59,102 nt of DNA from Alloalcanivorax marinus (lineage in GTDB: Bacteria > Pseudomonadota > Gammaproteobacteria > Pseudomonadales > Alcanivoracaceae). Below the pieces are notes generated by a model, which saw only the letters and a list, made by a program, of their open reading frames with translations, was not told the DNA's origin and searched no databases. Location: contig NZ_JADDOL010000023.1 of NCBI RefSeq assembly GCF_016906305.1, positions 1 through 59,102 of the forward strand, given 5' to 3'. The position numbers were made by a program, and so were the translations under genes. Below are positions 48,870 to 58,100 of the stretch, piece after piece (the stretch's first letter is position 1; every line of letters begins with the position of its first letter).

Positions 48870-50879
48870 TTACTGTATGTCGGGAGTGTCTTCCGTAACA
48901 TCGACCAGCACCACCAGGCCGAGTTCATTGGGATCGCCATCATCCGGTACCCAACGGGTGGTGAACACCCCCAGGCTGGCATCCTGGTTGAAGAACCCTT
49001 CCATGAGGTTATGACCGTCTTCGTCGTTGAGGGTCAGTGTTGTGGCGCCCTGGGCGTCGACGCTCACGGCCACGGGTTGATTGACGCTGTCCTGCTCCAC
49101 GGAAAGATCACCGCCGAGACCGCGTTTTTCCACCACGGTAAAGTTGCCGTCCAGGGTGCCGGCGGTGGCACTGCTCAGATTGATGTAGCTGTTGAACCGG
49201 CTGTTGATCATCTCAATATCACTGGTGCCGTTACCGACGCCTTCCAGTGACACGGACAACAACATCAAACGGTATCGCTTACCGGCGATATCCGGGGTGC
49301 TTTCCGGTAATTTCACCATCAGAGTTTTGTTGAATTCCGCCCAGAGAGTGTCGTTGTTTTCGGTTTCCGCGAAGGCGATGAAGTCGAAGTCGTCGTTGAT
49401 GAACCCATCGGTGGCCGTCGGCTGCCCTTGTTCGCTGCCCGCCGAAACAATATCCCCTTGGGCGGAAGTGACAATAGGCTCTCCCGTGGAGCCGTTTTCG
49501 GATAGGGCCATATAGGTGGCGCCGCTGCTTTCCAGTCCGACCCGGTGCCCGGTGCCGCCGCCTTGGTCGAAGGTGCCGTCGCCGTTAAAAGTGACGCGGC
49601 TGACTTCAGTCTGCAGCTCGATAACACCGGACTGCACGTAGGTCTCCATGAAAACCCGCCCGAAAGTGCCGTTAAGATCGGAGCTCTCCATGGACGAGGG
49701 GGTGCGTGCGAAGACCTCCAGGGCCCGAAACGCCTCGTCTCCTTTCCGGTCATTGGGGTTCAACGCATCCGGTTGCTGATCACCATTGGTGTCGGTGGTG
49801 CCATAGCGTACCGCGGCTTCCTGGGAAAGCAGGAAAAACAGGCCTTTCTCTTTCACTTTCTGCAGGTTGTAGACCATTGCGGGGTAGCGAAAGGCGTAAT
49901 CACCGTTCACGCTTTCTTCGAAGGGGCCCTCTATGGTGAGGAGGCCGGAATCACTCAAGGTACCCGAAAGGACTTCACTATCCTCGATGCCGGTTTCATA
50001 GAACAGTGAAGCGGTTGCCACACTGGGGCCGGAGAAGTTGGAATAGGCATTCTCTTCGGTCTCCAGCGTGATTGACACGACATTGTCACCGCCGTCGGCG
50101 AAACGGAATTCGCTTAACCAGAGATCATTGGCGAAGGTGCCGAAGTTTTCGTTGTCGCTGTCATGCAAGCCCAGGCCGAAGGCGGAGCTACGATAGTTGC
50201 CGGCAACGCCGCTGGCATCGCCCGGTTGACTATTGATGGCCGCGACCTGCTGTTCCACAAACTCACCCACTTCCAGGTCCAGTTTGGAAAGCATGTCACT
50301 GAGATCGTTGCCTGCGGTGAGGTCGAACGTATCCACCTTGCCTTTTAATGTCACCACTTCGGAGACGGTCAACTGGTCAAGATCCGCCCCTTGTTCAATA
50401 AATTTTCGCAGCACGAATTCGGATGCCGGATTGATGTCCACTGTCTGGTCGACCACCTGGGCGCGCATCTGAGCACCGGACCCGGTGATACGCACGAGCA
50501 GATTGCCCGCCAGGTTCACATCTTGTGGCAGGGGCAAAGTATAATCCCCGCTGATCGAGGTAACCGTTTCCGCAAGCACATCGCCCACCGGGTTGCCTTC
50601 GTCATCGACTCGCAGAAGTTGGACGGTGGCACCCGCCACCGGATCGAGACCGGTGATCGCCGCATTGGCGGAGGAAATCAGCAGGTTCAGGGCGATCTCC
50701 AGAAAGCCCGGTTGAGGGTGAATGGCCACCGCCCCGGCTGGAGCGGTGGCGGTACCGTTGATGCTCAGGCCGGCATCGCCATCCTCGGCGCCGCCGCCGG
50801 AAGAGGAGGAGCCGCCGCACCCGGAAAGAAGTGTGGCCGATGCCACCGAAGCAATGAGGAGTAAGGCCGTTTTTTTCAT
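48870..50879 (-). CDS. Large surface lipoprotein, function unknown
   Basis: 669 residues with a lipoprotein signal (LLSGCGGSSSSGGG, Cys21). After a short linker comes a beta-rich region like a carboxypeptidase-regulatory/Cna-B segment (GLDPVAGATVQLLRVDDEGNPVGDVLAETVTSISGDYTLPLP). A calcium-loop-like DTNGDQQPDALNPND follows near the middle, then a long beta-rich C-terminus. No enzyme motif is evident. GC is lower than the metabolic genes to the left. Preceded by a dyad near -42 and followed by its own terminator and the LuxR-hydrolase gene. Confidence 0.82.
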   Translation of the reverse strand: MKKTALLLIASVASATLLSGCGGSSSSGGGAEDGDAGLSINGTATAPAGAVAIHPQPGFLEIALNLLISSANAAITGLDPVAGATVQLLRVDDEGNPVGDVLAETVTSISGDYTLPLPQDVNLAGNLLVRITGSGAQMRAQVVDQTVDINPASEFVLRKFIEQGADLDQLTVSEVVTLKGKVDTFDLTAGNDLSDMLSKLDLEVGEFVEQQVAAINSQPGDASGVAGNYRSSAFGLGLHDSDNENFGTFANDLWLSEFRFADGGDNVVSITLETEENAYSNFSGPSVATASLFYETGIEDSEVLSGTLSDSGLLTIEGPFEESVNGDYAFRYPAMVYNLQKVKEKGLFFLLSQEAAVRYGTTDTNGDQQPDALNPNDRKGDEAFRALEVFARTPSSMESSDLNGTFGRVFMETYVQSGVIELQTEVSRVTFNGDGTFDQGGGTGHRVGLESSGATYMALSENGSTGEPIVTSAQGDIVSAGSEQGQPTATDGFINDDFDFIAFAETENNDTLWAEFNKTLMVKLPESTPDIAGKRYRLMLLSVSLEGVGNGTSDIEMINSRFNSYINLSSATAGTLDGNFTVVEKRGLGGDLSVEQDSVNQPVAVSVDAQGATTLTLNDEDGHNLMEGFFNQDASLGVFTTRWVPDDGDPNELGLVVLVDVTEDTPDIQ

Positions 50880-50906
50880 CGTCGTTCCACCAGTCCCAAA
50901 TCAAAG

Positions 50907-50958
50907 TTTCTTGAGTGTAGGGAGTAGGTAGAACGCGGACATACCCCATATGGGCTAT
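50907..50958 (-). promoter_or_regulatory. Activator-type promoter region of the lipoprotein gene with dyad
   Basis: On the minus strand a -10-like TACACT (50919-50914) lacks a good -35, but an 18-bp dyad ATA-C-CCCATATGGG-C-TAT (50941-50958) is centred about 42 bp before the predicted transcription start. LuxR-type activators commonly bind such TACCC-type dyads at this distance. Confidence 0.5.
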
Positions 50959-51038
50959 CCGTGGATTCCACCGGGGCCAGAGCCTGTGCCCCGGGCCTTT
51001 CTTTTCTTTATTACTTCGGCTTGAAATCGGGCCTGGAT

Positions 51039-51078
51039 GCCCACCAGGTTGCCCACCTTTTATGGTGGGCAGTGGTGG
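51039..51078. repeat. Nested GCCCACC/GGTGGGC hairpin
   Basis: GCCCACC occurs at 51039 and 51051; the second pairs perfectly with GGTGGGC at 51064-51070 across a 6-base TTTTAT loop, and GGTGG recurs at 51074. No T-run follows, so it is not a clear terminator. Confidence 0.6.
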
Positions 51079-51258
51079 ATATGCTCGGACTGGCTGGTAA
51101 GGGAATTCGTGCGAAAGTGCAGCTAAAAACAGGGATTTAAGGATTGATTGAAATATCCTGAGACTTTATTCGATATTCTGCACCTGCTCAAAGAATAATA
51201 AATTAAAATCCTTTAAAAACAGATGTTTGATTTAGATTTTTCATCGATCTTCGCCAAG

Positions 51259-51325
51259 TACTACCCATTTTACTACCCATGGATAGAAATTTTATCTCTG
51301 ATTGGCCCAATCGGTTACTACCCAT
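51259..51325. repeat. Three direct repeats of TACTACCCAT
   Basis: Exact 10-bp copies at 51259-51268, 51271-51280 and 51316-51325; the first two are 12 bp apart. On the minus strand each reads ATGGGTAGTA. Possible recombinase arm sites or iterons. Confidence 0.7.
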
Positions 51326-51465
51326 GATTATAAACTGGGATAAGTGGGAAACTGGGAATTTCTGATCCTTTTCCGATTTACCAACACCTTGTCTCAACCG
51401 AAAAAACCTGCTGGCAAGTCTAACAAGAGCGGCACTCCCGATGCACCACCGCTGATACACCGAAG

Positions 51466-51484
51466 TTTGTACTGTCAGTACAAA
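51466..51484. promoter_or_regulatory. 19-bp perfect palindrome TTTGTACTG-T-CAGTACAAA
   Basis: A 9-bp perfect inverted repeat with a 1-base centre, 87 bp upstream of the lipoprotein gene at 51571 and next to an AT-rich segment. Its length and symmetry fit a repressor operator. Confidence 0.5.
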
Positions 51485-51570
51485 ATATTGATTTTATTAA
51501 TTATTTTTCCGTTTTGCTCTTGCGTATTTGCAACTTCGTGCGAGTATTTTAGAAAACGCAGGAGTTCAAA

Positions 51571-52419
51571 ATGACCAAGTTGAAGACCATTTGTTTTGCT
51601 GTAACTACAGCCGCGCTCGCGGGTTGCGCTGCCACGCCTCGACACTATGACGACGAATCATCCCGCGCACTGAATCTGGCCCGTGCCGGCGGCGTCTACG
51701 ATCAGGACCTGCGGGATTCACCAGACGGGACGCGCTCGTATCGAAAGGGTTTGTTGGTAAGCGCCCTCAACCTGGCCAGTCTGGCTACCTCATTAGATGC
51801 GCCGCTTCGTCATCTTACCGGCACCCAGACGCTGCTCCTCAACGCCACTGACATCATGATGACGCCGGACAACCCTTCGGCGCGACCCAGCCTGATGGGC
51901 TGGATGCCGGAATCACAGGCGGCGAGCGAGGATGACGCCTATGACCACTATGCCGCAGTCGTAGATGAGGCCATCACACAGGCCGCCAAATCGATGGCAA
52001 TTACGGCAACGAAACTCACAGACGTGAAGACGCCGGAGATTGACGGGCACCCGCTCATGCTATGGTCGGTAACAGCAGAGCAATATGGCTGTGCCGATAG
52101 CAACTGCATCATCGCCTACAACATCCAACAGCCGAATCACTGGAAGACACCACGCTATGTCATCGGTGGTGAAGCTGCCAGTTACAACATCGCTGCCAAC
52201 CACCCCGAGAAATATTCCCGACTGGTATTTCGGCAGTCCGGCCATGAACGTACCTTTCCAGTAGATGAGTTCTATGGCGCTGTCAGCGCCGACATGCCTC
52301 CCTGGATAGTGATGTACTTTCCACCGAACACCGTGATCCAGGACGGCGTGCCGCTCCCCTATCCGGTGTTGTATGAACAGGGCCAACAGCTGATGTTCAG
52401 GGAGCCCGGCCATGAGTGA
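51571..52419 (+). CDS. Accessory lipoprotein, function unknown
   Basis: 282 residues. Signal peptide with lipobox (AALAGC, Cys19 in TTAALAGCAATP). The mature part has an alpha-helical first half (TSLDAPLRHLTGTQTLLLNATDIMM) and a later beta-rich part ending near MYFPPNTVIQDGVPLPYP. ATG 51571 has AGGAG 8 bases upstream. Overlaps the next gene by 8 bp, so the two are co-transcribed. I do not recognise the family; composition differs from the core genome. Confidence 0.78.
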   Translation: MTKLKTICFAVTTAALAGCAATPRHYDDESSRALNLARAGGVYDQDLRDSPDGTRSYRKGLLVSALNLASLATSLDAPLRHLTGTQTLLLNATDIMMTPDNPSARPSLMGWMPESQAASEDDAYDHYAAVVDEAITQAAKSMAITATKLTDVKTPEIDGHPLMLWSVTAEQYGCADSNCIIAYNIQQPNHWKTPRYVIGGEAASYNIAANHPEKYSRLVFRQSGHERTFPVDEFYGAVSADMPPWIVMYFPPNTVIQDGVPLPYPVLYEQGQQLMFREPGHE

Positions 52420-52825
52420 CTGGCACGATGAACTTGAGTTGGCACTGCTGCCGCTGGAGGACCTGAGAGTCGATAGCGTCTACATGACTTTTGTGATCAG
52501 CAATGCCCTGAGCGAGCGAGGCATCTTCCATCAATGCCGTATCGGATACGCGGAGGACCGACTGAGCCGAATGACCACCGCTCCCCATTGCTGGATCGAG
52601 CTCGAACAGGGCTGGTGTATCGATCTCCGGCTCAGACAGTGGCTGGGCGATGAGGACGACCTCCCTCATGGCGTATTCCAGCCAACCAACTACCCGCGAG
52701 CTCGATACCAAGGCACTGCGTTGGTGGTTCCACACCTGGACGTGGAAGATTTGAGGGCGATGACGAACGATGCCTACAGCAAGGTGAAACTGCCGTGGCT
52801 GGCCGGGCAAGCCGCAGCGGCCTGA
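52412..52825 (+). CDS. Small protein with transglutaminase-like His/Asp motif
   Basis: 137 residues. The segment APHCWIELEQGWCIDLRLRQWLG (57-79) resembles the His and Asp strands of transglutaminase-fold proteins (HxWxE ... xxID), but the only upstream Cys (Cys42) is too close to serve as the usual helix-borne nucleophile. It may be an inactive relative. Similar proteins, as far as I recall, are carried by integrative elements. Start ATG 52412 overlaps the lipoprotein gene. Confidence 0.7.
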   Translation: MSDWHDELELALLPLEDLRVDSVYMTFVISNALSERGIFHQCRIGYAEDRLSRMTTAPHCWIELEQGWCIDLRLRQWLGDEDDLPHGVFQPTNYPRARYQGTALVVPHLDVEDLRAMTNDAYSKVKLPWLAGQAAAA

Positions 52826-52895
52826 CGCCGGGCAAAACTTGCATTTTCTCAGGTTCTGGTAGCTTCAGTGTAAAGAACTATCGGGGACTGAGGCC

Positions 52896-53285
52896 GTGGT
52901 GAGAGTGGCAAAACTCGTAGCAGTGGGGCTCGCCGGAATCGGCGTTGTGGAGATCGCCTTTAGGGGCGCTGATGCTGCGCTTTACGCATGGTATCTATTG
53001 TTCGCGCTCTGGATGGTCGCACTGCTCACTCGCTTCGCACTGGCCGCAGTCGATGCTTACAAGACGGTTTTCGCCAAGGGACCCGATGGGGAAATGACAT
53101 TTCCTGAATTCGAGAAAAAGATGGCGTCGTTTAGTCGAAGCAGTGATAGGGAAGAAAGCGGTCCGAGCAGCAGGACAACTTCCGGCACCGGGAGCCAAGA
53201 CGGCACTGGCGATCTTTCCGATGACTTCAGAGTCAATCCGATCCTCCGGGAAGATGATCCGTTCGGGGAGTTCTTTGACTCTTGA
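52896..53285 (+). CDS. Small membrane protein with disordered tail
   Basis: 129 residues; two hydrophobic helices (about 5-22 and 28-50) then a Ser/Gly/Asp-rich cytoplasmic or periplasmic tail ending DDPFGEFFDS. Starts at GTG 52896 or GTG 52899; the ribosome site is weak. Family not recognised. Confidence 0.6.
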   Translation: MVRVAKLVAVGLAGIGVVEIAFRGADAALYAWYLLFALWMVALLTRFALAAVDAYKTVFAKGPDGEMTFPEFEKKMASFSRSSDREESGPSSRTTSGTGSQDGTGDLSDDFRVNPILREDDPFGEFFDS

Positions 53286-53405
53286 GGCGGTTCCTTATGG
53301 GTACAGATCAGAGAAACCAGAGGTTCGAACCCGGTAACGGCCAACAGAACCACCTAAACCAGACCGGCCAGAGAGAACCACTTATAACAGACTGAGGAAC
53401 CGACA

Positions 53406-54038
53406 ATGTTTATTCGAGCCTACCTTCGGGCATCCACGCAGGAACAGAATGCGGAGCGAGCCCGGGACTCACTGGTACAGTTCGCAGCCAACCACGGTCA
53501 GCGCATTGCGGCTTTCTATGTGGAGAACGTATCCGGAGCCACCTTGCACCGCCCCGAGCTAATGAAGCTGATTGCGGATTCGGGCGACGGTGACATTGTG
53601 CTGGTCGAACAGATCGACCGGCTAGCCCGCCTCAAACAGAGTGACTGGGACTCTCTCAAGCAAAAGCTGGCCGCCAAACGACTGGCCATTGTTTCCCCGG
53701 AATTGCCGACCAGTTGGCTCGCCCTGGAGAAGAAAGACAACACCGGCTTCACGGACTCTATTCTTCAGGCAGTCAACGCCATGATGCTCGACATGCTGGC
53801 TGCGGTGGCCCGAAAAGACTACGAAGATCGCCGGCGCCGCCAGTTCCAAGGCATCAACAAAGCCAAAACGGAGGGTAAGTATCAAGGGCGGCAGCGAGAC
53901 CTGAAGCGCAGGCAACACATCGCCAGCCTTCTCAAGAGCGGCCACAGCTACAGCGAAATCCAGGAGATGCTGAGCTGCTCGCGGCACTTGATCGCGTCTG
54001 TCGCCAAAGAACAAAGACAGGCCGATGCTGCGGCCTGA
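53406..54038 (+). CDS. Serine recombinase (resolvase/invertase family)
   Basis: 210 residues. The catalytic N-domain has RAYLRASTQEQ with Arg8 and Ser10, and EQIDRLAR carrying the second conserved Arg pair. A C-terminal helix-turn-helix follows (RRQHIASLLKSGHSYSEIQEMLSCSRHLIASV, about 172-203). Size and layout match small resolvases/invertases rather than large integrases. No transposase or invertible gene is adjacent, so its target is unknown. It is the only mobility gene in the region. Confidence 0.92.
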   Translation: MFIRAYLRASTQEQNAERARDSLVQFAANHGQRIAAFYVENVSGATLHRPELMKLIADSGDGDIVLVEQIDRLARLKQSDWDSLKQKLAAKRLAIVSPELPTSWLALEKKDNTGFTDSILQAVNAMMLDMLAAVARKDYEDRRRRQFQGINKAKTEGKYQGRQRDLKRRQHIASLLKSGHSYSEIQEMLSCSRHLIASVAKEQRQADAAA

Positions 54039-54049
54039 AACCAACAAAG

Positions 54050-54064
54050 TGCCCTGACAGGGCA
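54050..54064. repeat. Short palindrome after the recombinase gene
   Basis: GCCCTG-A-CAGGGC flanked by T and A, 12 bp beyond the recombinase stop and 23 bp before the next small gene. Could be a weak transcript-end hairpin or a crossover site. Confidence 0.4.
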
Positions 54065-54086
54065 ATCAACTATTGGAGACCTGAAT

Positions 54087-54245
54087 ATGCTGAATCTATA
54101 TGCCACCCTGATTGCATTCCTGAGCTTTGTCGCGGTCGTACTTTTTATCTGCGTTATGGCCTACCGCAACGCCGATCGGCTGGAAGTGTTCCTGGAGCGA
54201 AAGTTCCGAAAAAGATCACCCCGACACAATGGCGATCTGAAATAA
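54087..54245 (+). CDS. 52-residue single-span membrane protein
   Basis: MLNLYATLIAFLSFVAVVLF begins a protein with one transmembrane helix (about 4-26) and a basic tail (ERKFRKRSPRHNGDLK). A GGAGA site lies 9 bases upstream of ATG 54087. The coding potential is supported only by the ribosome site and protein-like composition. Confidence 0.6.
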   Translation: MLNLYATLIAFLSFVAVVLFICVMAYRNADRLEVFLERKFRKRSPRHNGDLK

Positions 54246-54350
54246 ATTCGGGGCAAACCGGTGTTCTTGCCCAAAACGGGCAGTTTGAGAGCCGTGCCTA
54301 CTGCGTCGTCCATGGCAGCATAATCGTGAAGTCGATATGAGGTTATGCAC

Positions 54351-54701
54351 ATGACGGACAAAACAGCCATGCTTCCCGAAGGCTTTCTATATTTGCTAGA
54401 ACAGGAAGAAAAGCGGAGGCAGCAGCGGGAGGAGACGGGGCTTCCGGCTCTCACAATACTGATCGACGCCGCTCATAGTGGAGGCGGCCAGGCCCGGCAT
54501 ATCCGGCGATTCCTGCTTGGCCTTTATAACGCGAGCCACTGGCCATTCGAGTTGAACCGGTTGAGGGCCTTGGATACCGAACTGCAACAGGCAGCCTTGC
54601 AGGTTCTGGCGCTGGATTGGAATGGCCGGGAGGTTCACACCTATTTGCCGCATGGTGATGAGTTATTTCAGTCCTGGTGGGAGCGGGAATCGGAAACTTG
54701 A
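54351..54701 (+). CDS. DUF7673-like accessory protein
   Basis: About 116 residues. The pattern GQARHIRRFLLGLYNASHWPFELNRLRALDTELQQAALQVLALDWNGREVHTYL matches small proteins of unknown function that travel on integrative elements of Pseudomonas-like bacteria (DUF7673, from memory). ATG 54351 is favoured because GAGG lies 9 bases upstream; ATG 54345 is alternative. Confidence 0.68.
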   Translation: MTDKTAMLPEGFLYLLEQEEKRRQQREETGLPALTILIDAAHSGGGQARHIRRFLLGLYNASHWPFELNRLRALDTELQQAALQVLALDWNGREVHTYLPHGDELFQSWWERESET

Positions 54702-55121
54702 TAGCTGCTGGCCTACGTGGTTTGAAATTTACCCAACCAAACAATAGGCGTTACCTCACAGCACTGGGCTGAGCGCAGAGAAACTGGAAGGGGTTTCTCC
54801 CTAGTCGTCGCGACGTGGCGGTTGAAACTGAGGGTGTCGGGACGGCGACTACGCAAGCCTTTCGCGGTGCGTTCGCCACGAGAACACTATTTCTAGGTAT
54901 CGATTGCCAAGTTGCTTTTCCATCATACGGAACATGGCATTATGTCCGTCAGTATAGGCCCCGATCAGGATCAAGGACGCAGAGCGGTACTGGCTCAGCC
55001 CGCTCATACTATACGGCACTACCATTGCCGGTGGATGACCTTCACTCCAGCTGATCAACTCAGAGCTTTCCGAAATGTTATCCTGGGTGTTTGGGGTATC
55101 GCCTGTTGATTCATTTTCAAG
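54702..55121. other. Stretch without a supported gene before sbcC
   Basis: About 420 bp. Short frames exist on both strands (for example minus 55058-54849) but none has a ribosome site or recognisable family. Nothing else was seen. Confidence 0.5.
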
Positions 55122-58100
55122 TTAACCTGCCTCTACGGCCCGTTCCGTAGCGCTCAACCCGCTGCATCCCGGCCCCGATATCTGGCTTCTGCCTCCCGTC
55201 TGAGGCGTTACCTGGATCTGCGTACTGATGCGCTCCTTTAAAGCAGGCACGTGTGAAATAACACCGATCAGCTTGCCGTCCTGCTGCAGGCCTCCAAGAG
55301 TTTCCAGGGCGGTATCGAGGGCTTCATCGTCCAGCGTGCCAAAGCCTTCATCCAGGAACAGCGAGTCCACACGGACATTCTTGCTGGCCATATGGGACAG
55401 ACCCAGAGCCAGGGAGAGACTGACGATAAAGCTTTCACCACCGGAAAGATTCTTCGTGGGCCGAATCTCCCCAGCCTGGTAGTTGTCAACCACGTTGAGC
55501 TCCAGGGGCTGAGCATCATGACGGACCAGCAAGTAGCGGTCGGTCATTTTTTGCAGTTGTCTGTTGGCGTGGCCAATCATCATTTCGAAGGTCAACCCCT
55601 GGGCAAAGTTTCTATACTTTTTACCGTCTGCGGATCCGATCAATTCGTGCAGGTTTTCCCACCTGCGACACTCTTTGCCCTGGGCCTCAATAGCCGCTTG
55701 TTTCTCTTTTATCCTCTCTTTGGCGGCCGTATTTTCGCTCAGCTTGTGCTTAAGACCGGCAATGATGTCCCGCAACTCCCTCAGAGACTCCTCGTACTCC
55801 TTGAATTGGGGTTCGAGCTCTTCCAGAGATTTGTCGGTCACTTTTCGGGCCATCTCTGTGGCCAAGCGCGTCTCCCGATCCTTTTGCCTGGCTTTCAGAT
55901 CTGTTTGACGCTCATCCAGTTCATTGGCCTTAACCGCGAGCTCACCTCTCCGCTCAGAGGTCAATCTGGCTCCCAGAAACTGTTCTTCATCTGAAAAACC
56001 AACTGGCGTAAGTGCTTCGGAGAAATCAGTTTCCATCCTTCCCAGTTCCGGCTCTCGCTGGTCGATCCGCTTTCTCAGGGATTCGACATGGGCCTTTGCG
56101 GTATGCCACCTTTGCTGTAGTTGATTATGCTGATCTCTGGCCTGCCTCTCGGCAACTTCGGCGTCAAATACCGTCTTATTCAAACCGCGCTCTTCTTCGT
56201 CGGGATTCCTGTCGTCGTAAAGTGCTTTGCGCTCATCATTTCCTGCGGCAAATTCCGTTTTCAGTGTTTCCAGGCGCTCCCGTTTTTCGGCAAGGGAAGT
56301 GCTTTGGGTTTCGATAACCGCATCCAGTCTCTTGATCTCACTGTCGAGGTCGGCAACCTGTTTCTCGATGTCTGCCTTCTTCTTGACTTGGGCCTGCCAT
56401 TCCTTCAGCCGTGCTTTGAGGGTCTCGAGCAGCGATGAAATGTCCGTTTCAGGGATGTTCTCAATACCAAGCGGCAGGAGCCTGGAGGAAACGGCGTGCC
56501 TGCGTTCGGCAAAGTCTGCACGGAGCTTTTCCAAGCTGCCCTTTACCTCGGCAAGTGTTCTTTCGGCTGCCTTTTTGTCATTAGCCGCCGCTGACTCCAG
56601 CTTTTCAGCCTCCGTCAGGTTTTTACGGGCCAAGCTTTCAGCTACTTCGAGCTTCTTGATGGCGGCTTCCTGATCCTCGGCTTTGTTGATCAGTTTGGTC
56701 AGCGCTTCAATCTTCTGTTCGGTTTCATCAGAGGCAGGCACATTCCCTTCCGCGAAGGGATGCTCGGTGGCCCCACAAAGTGGGCAGGGCTTGCCGTCTT
56801 CCAGTTTCGCCCGGTGATCTTCAAGCTCCGCTATTTTCGTCAGGAAGGCCATTTCACGCAGCAGAGTTTCCTTCTCCGTGCGATATTCGCGCAGCAAGCG
56901 GCCCCCCAGTAGCTGGCTCAAAACATCTTTGCCTTGCTGAAGCTGCTTTGATGCGTCCTCCAGCTCCTGCTTCCGAATGCCGGATTGCTTCTGACAGTCG
57001 TCGAGTGACGTTGTCGCCTGTTTCAAAGCGTTCTCGGCCGTTTCTTGATCGCTCTCTTTTTGAAGGGCTTCGCTTTGCCTAAAGAGCAGGCCTCTCAACT
57101 GCTCTTCAACACCAGCCAGGCCGCCGATCAGCCATTCATCCCGGGCATGCTCCTTGAGATACCCTTCAACAAGCTCCAATGCCTGTTGGGCCTTAATACG
57201 CTTCTCCTGTTCCTTGAGCCGGGTTTGTGTATCTGCGTCAATCTTTGCCGAATCCTTCTTGCAGGCCTCATCACCCGCCGTAACTGCCTTTTCCTGATCG
57301 GCAAGCTTCTGATCGAGGGAGCGAACCTTTTGCAATATCGGTGCGGCCGCTTTCAGCTCTTCTTTGGCCCGAGCGGTTTGTTGCTCAGCCGCGCTCATCG
57401 TCTCGGCTTGCTCCTTGGCGGAGGATTCCAATCCAGGGAGCGCCTCCTCCTCAGTTTTCAATGCCTCTCTGTCATCTGCCTGCTGTTTGCGGGTGGCCAT
57501 AAGCGTTGCATATACGCCATCAAGCGAGGAGGCACTCAAAGCCCGGTTGAGCCTTTCACGATCGGGCTTGAACGCCCTAATATCAACATGCAGCTTGCTA
57601 TCCTCATCGGCAAGATTGACGATTTCCTTCTTTAATCCATCGATGATGGAGAGCCAGGCAATGGCCTTTCCGGCCTCGGCGGACTTGGCGGCGAGGTCTG
57701 TTTCCTCCTTCTGCCTTGTCTCGAGTGTCTGCGCAATCTCTTGTTCCTGCTCCGGCTCGAGAATCGCGATGCCTGCTGTTTCAGCCTGCAGTAGGCTCAG
57801 CTTTTCTCGCTCTTCTCGCTGTCGCTCATGGACGCGAACGGATATCTGGCTGTAGATCTCTGTGCCCGTGATCTGCTCCAGGATCGGAGCCCGATCATCC
57901 GGTGCCGCCTGAAGGAACGCGGCGAAGCCGCCCTGGGCAAGCAACATGGAACGGGTAAAACGATCAAAGTCCATACCGGTAGCCGACTCGATCTGGTCGG
58001 CTACACCTCTCATCTTGGATTCGAAGATCTCGCCGGAATCAGCATTGGCAATTTCATGTTTCGGAGCCTGGAGCTCGCCATCCGGCTTCTTGCGTGCCCG

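Larger units (their letters stand above)
50959..51570. other. Gene-free, AT-rich, repeat-rich stretch at the edge of the accessory region
   Basis: About 610 bp with no convincing gene. GC drops sharply from about 51100. It holds the nested GCCCACC hairpin, three TACTACCCAT repeats, a GATTGG-C-CCAATC palindrome (51300-51312), two ACTGGGA repeats (51334-51357) and a 19-bp TTTGTACTG palindrome. This layout suggests an attachment or recombination boundary, or a set of protein binding sites; which is not determined. Confidence 0.6.

Noticed and set aside
51203-51460. Minus-strand frame with repeated MGS starts over the TACTACCCAT repeats
   Set aside because: The repeats create the ATG-GGT-AGT codons; no domain or length supports a protein.
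51344-51574. 76-codon frame starting at GTG before the lipoprotein gene
   Set aside because: No ribosome site, and it runs through the palindrome and AT-rich promoter region.
53319-53342. tRNA-like T-loop (GGTTCGAACCCGG) upstream of the recombinase
   Set aside because: The flanking arms do not pair as a T-stem and no anticodon or acceptor arm is present; at most a tRNA-derived remnant.
54849-55058. 69-codon minus-strand frame before sbcC
   Set aside because: Reads partly protein-like (YRSASLILIGAYTDGHNAMF) but has no ribosome site or known family; perhaps a gene remnant.
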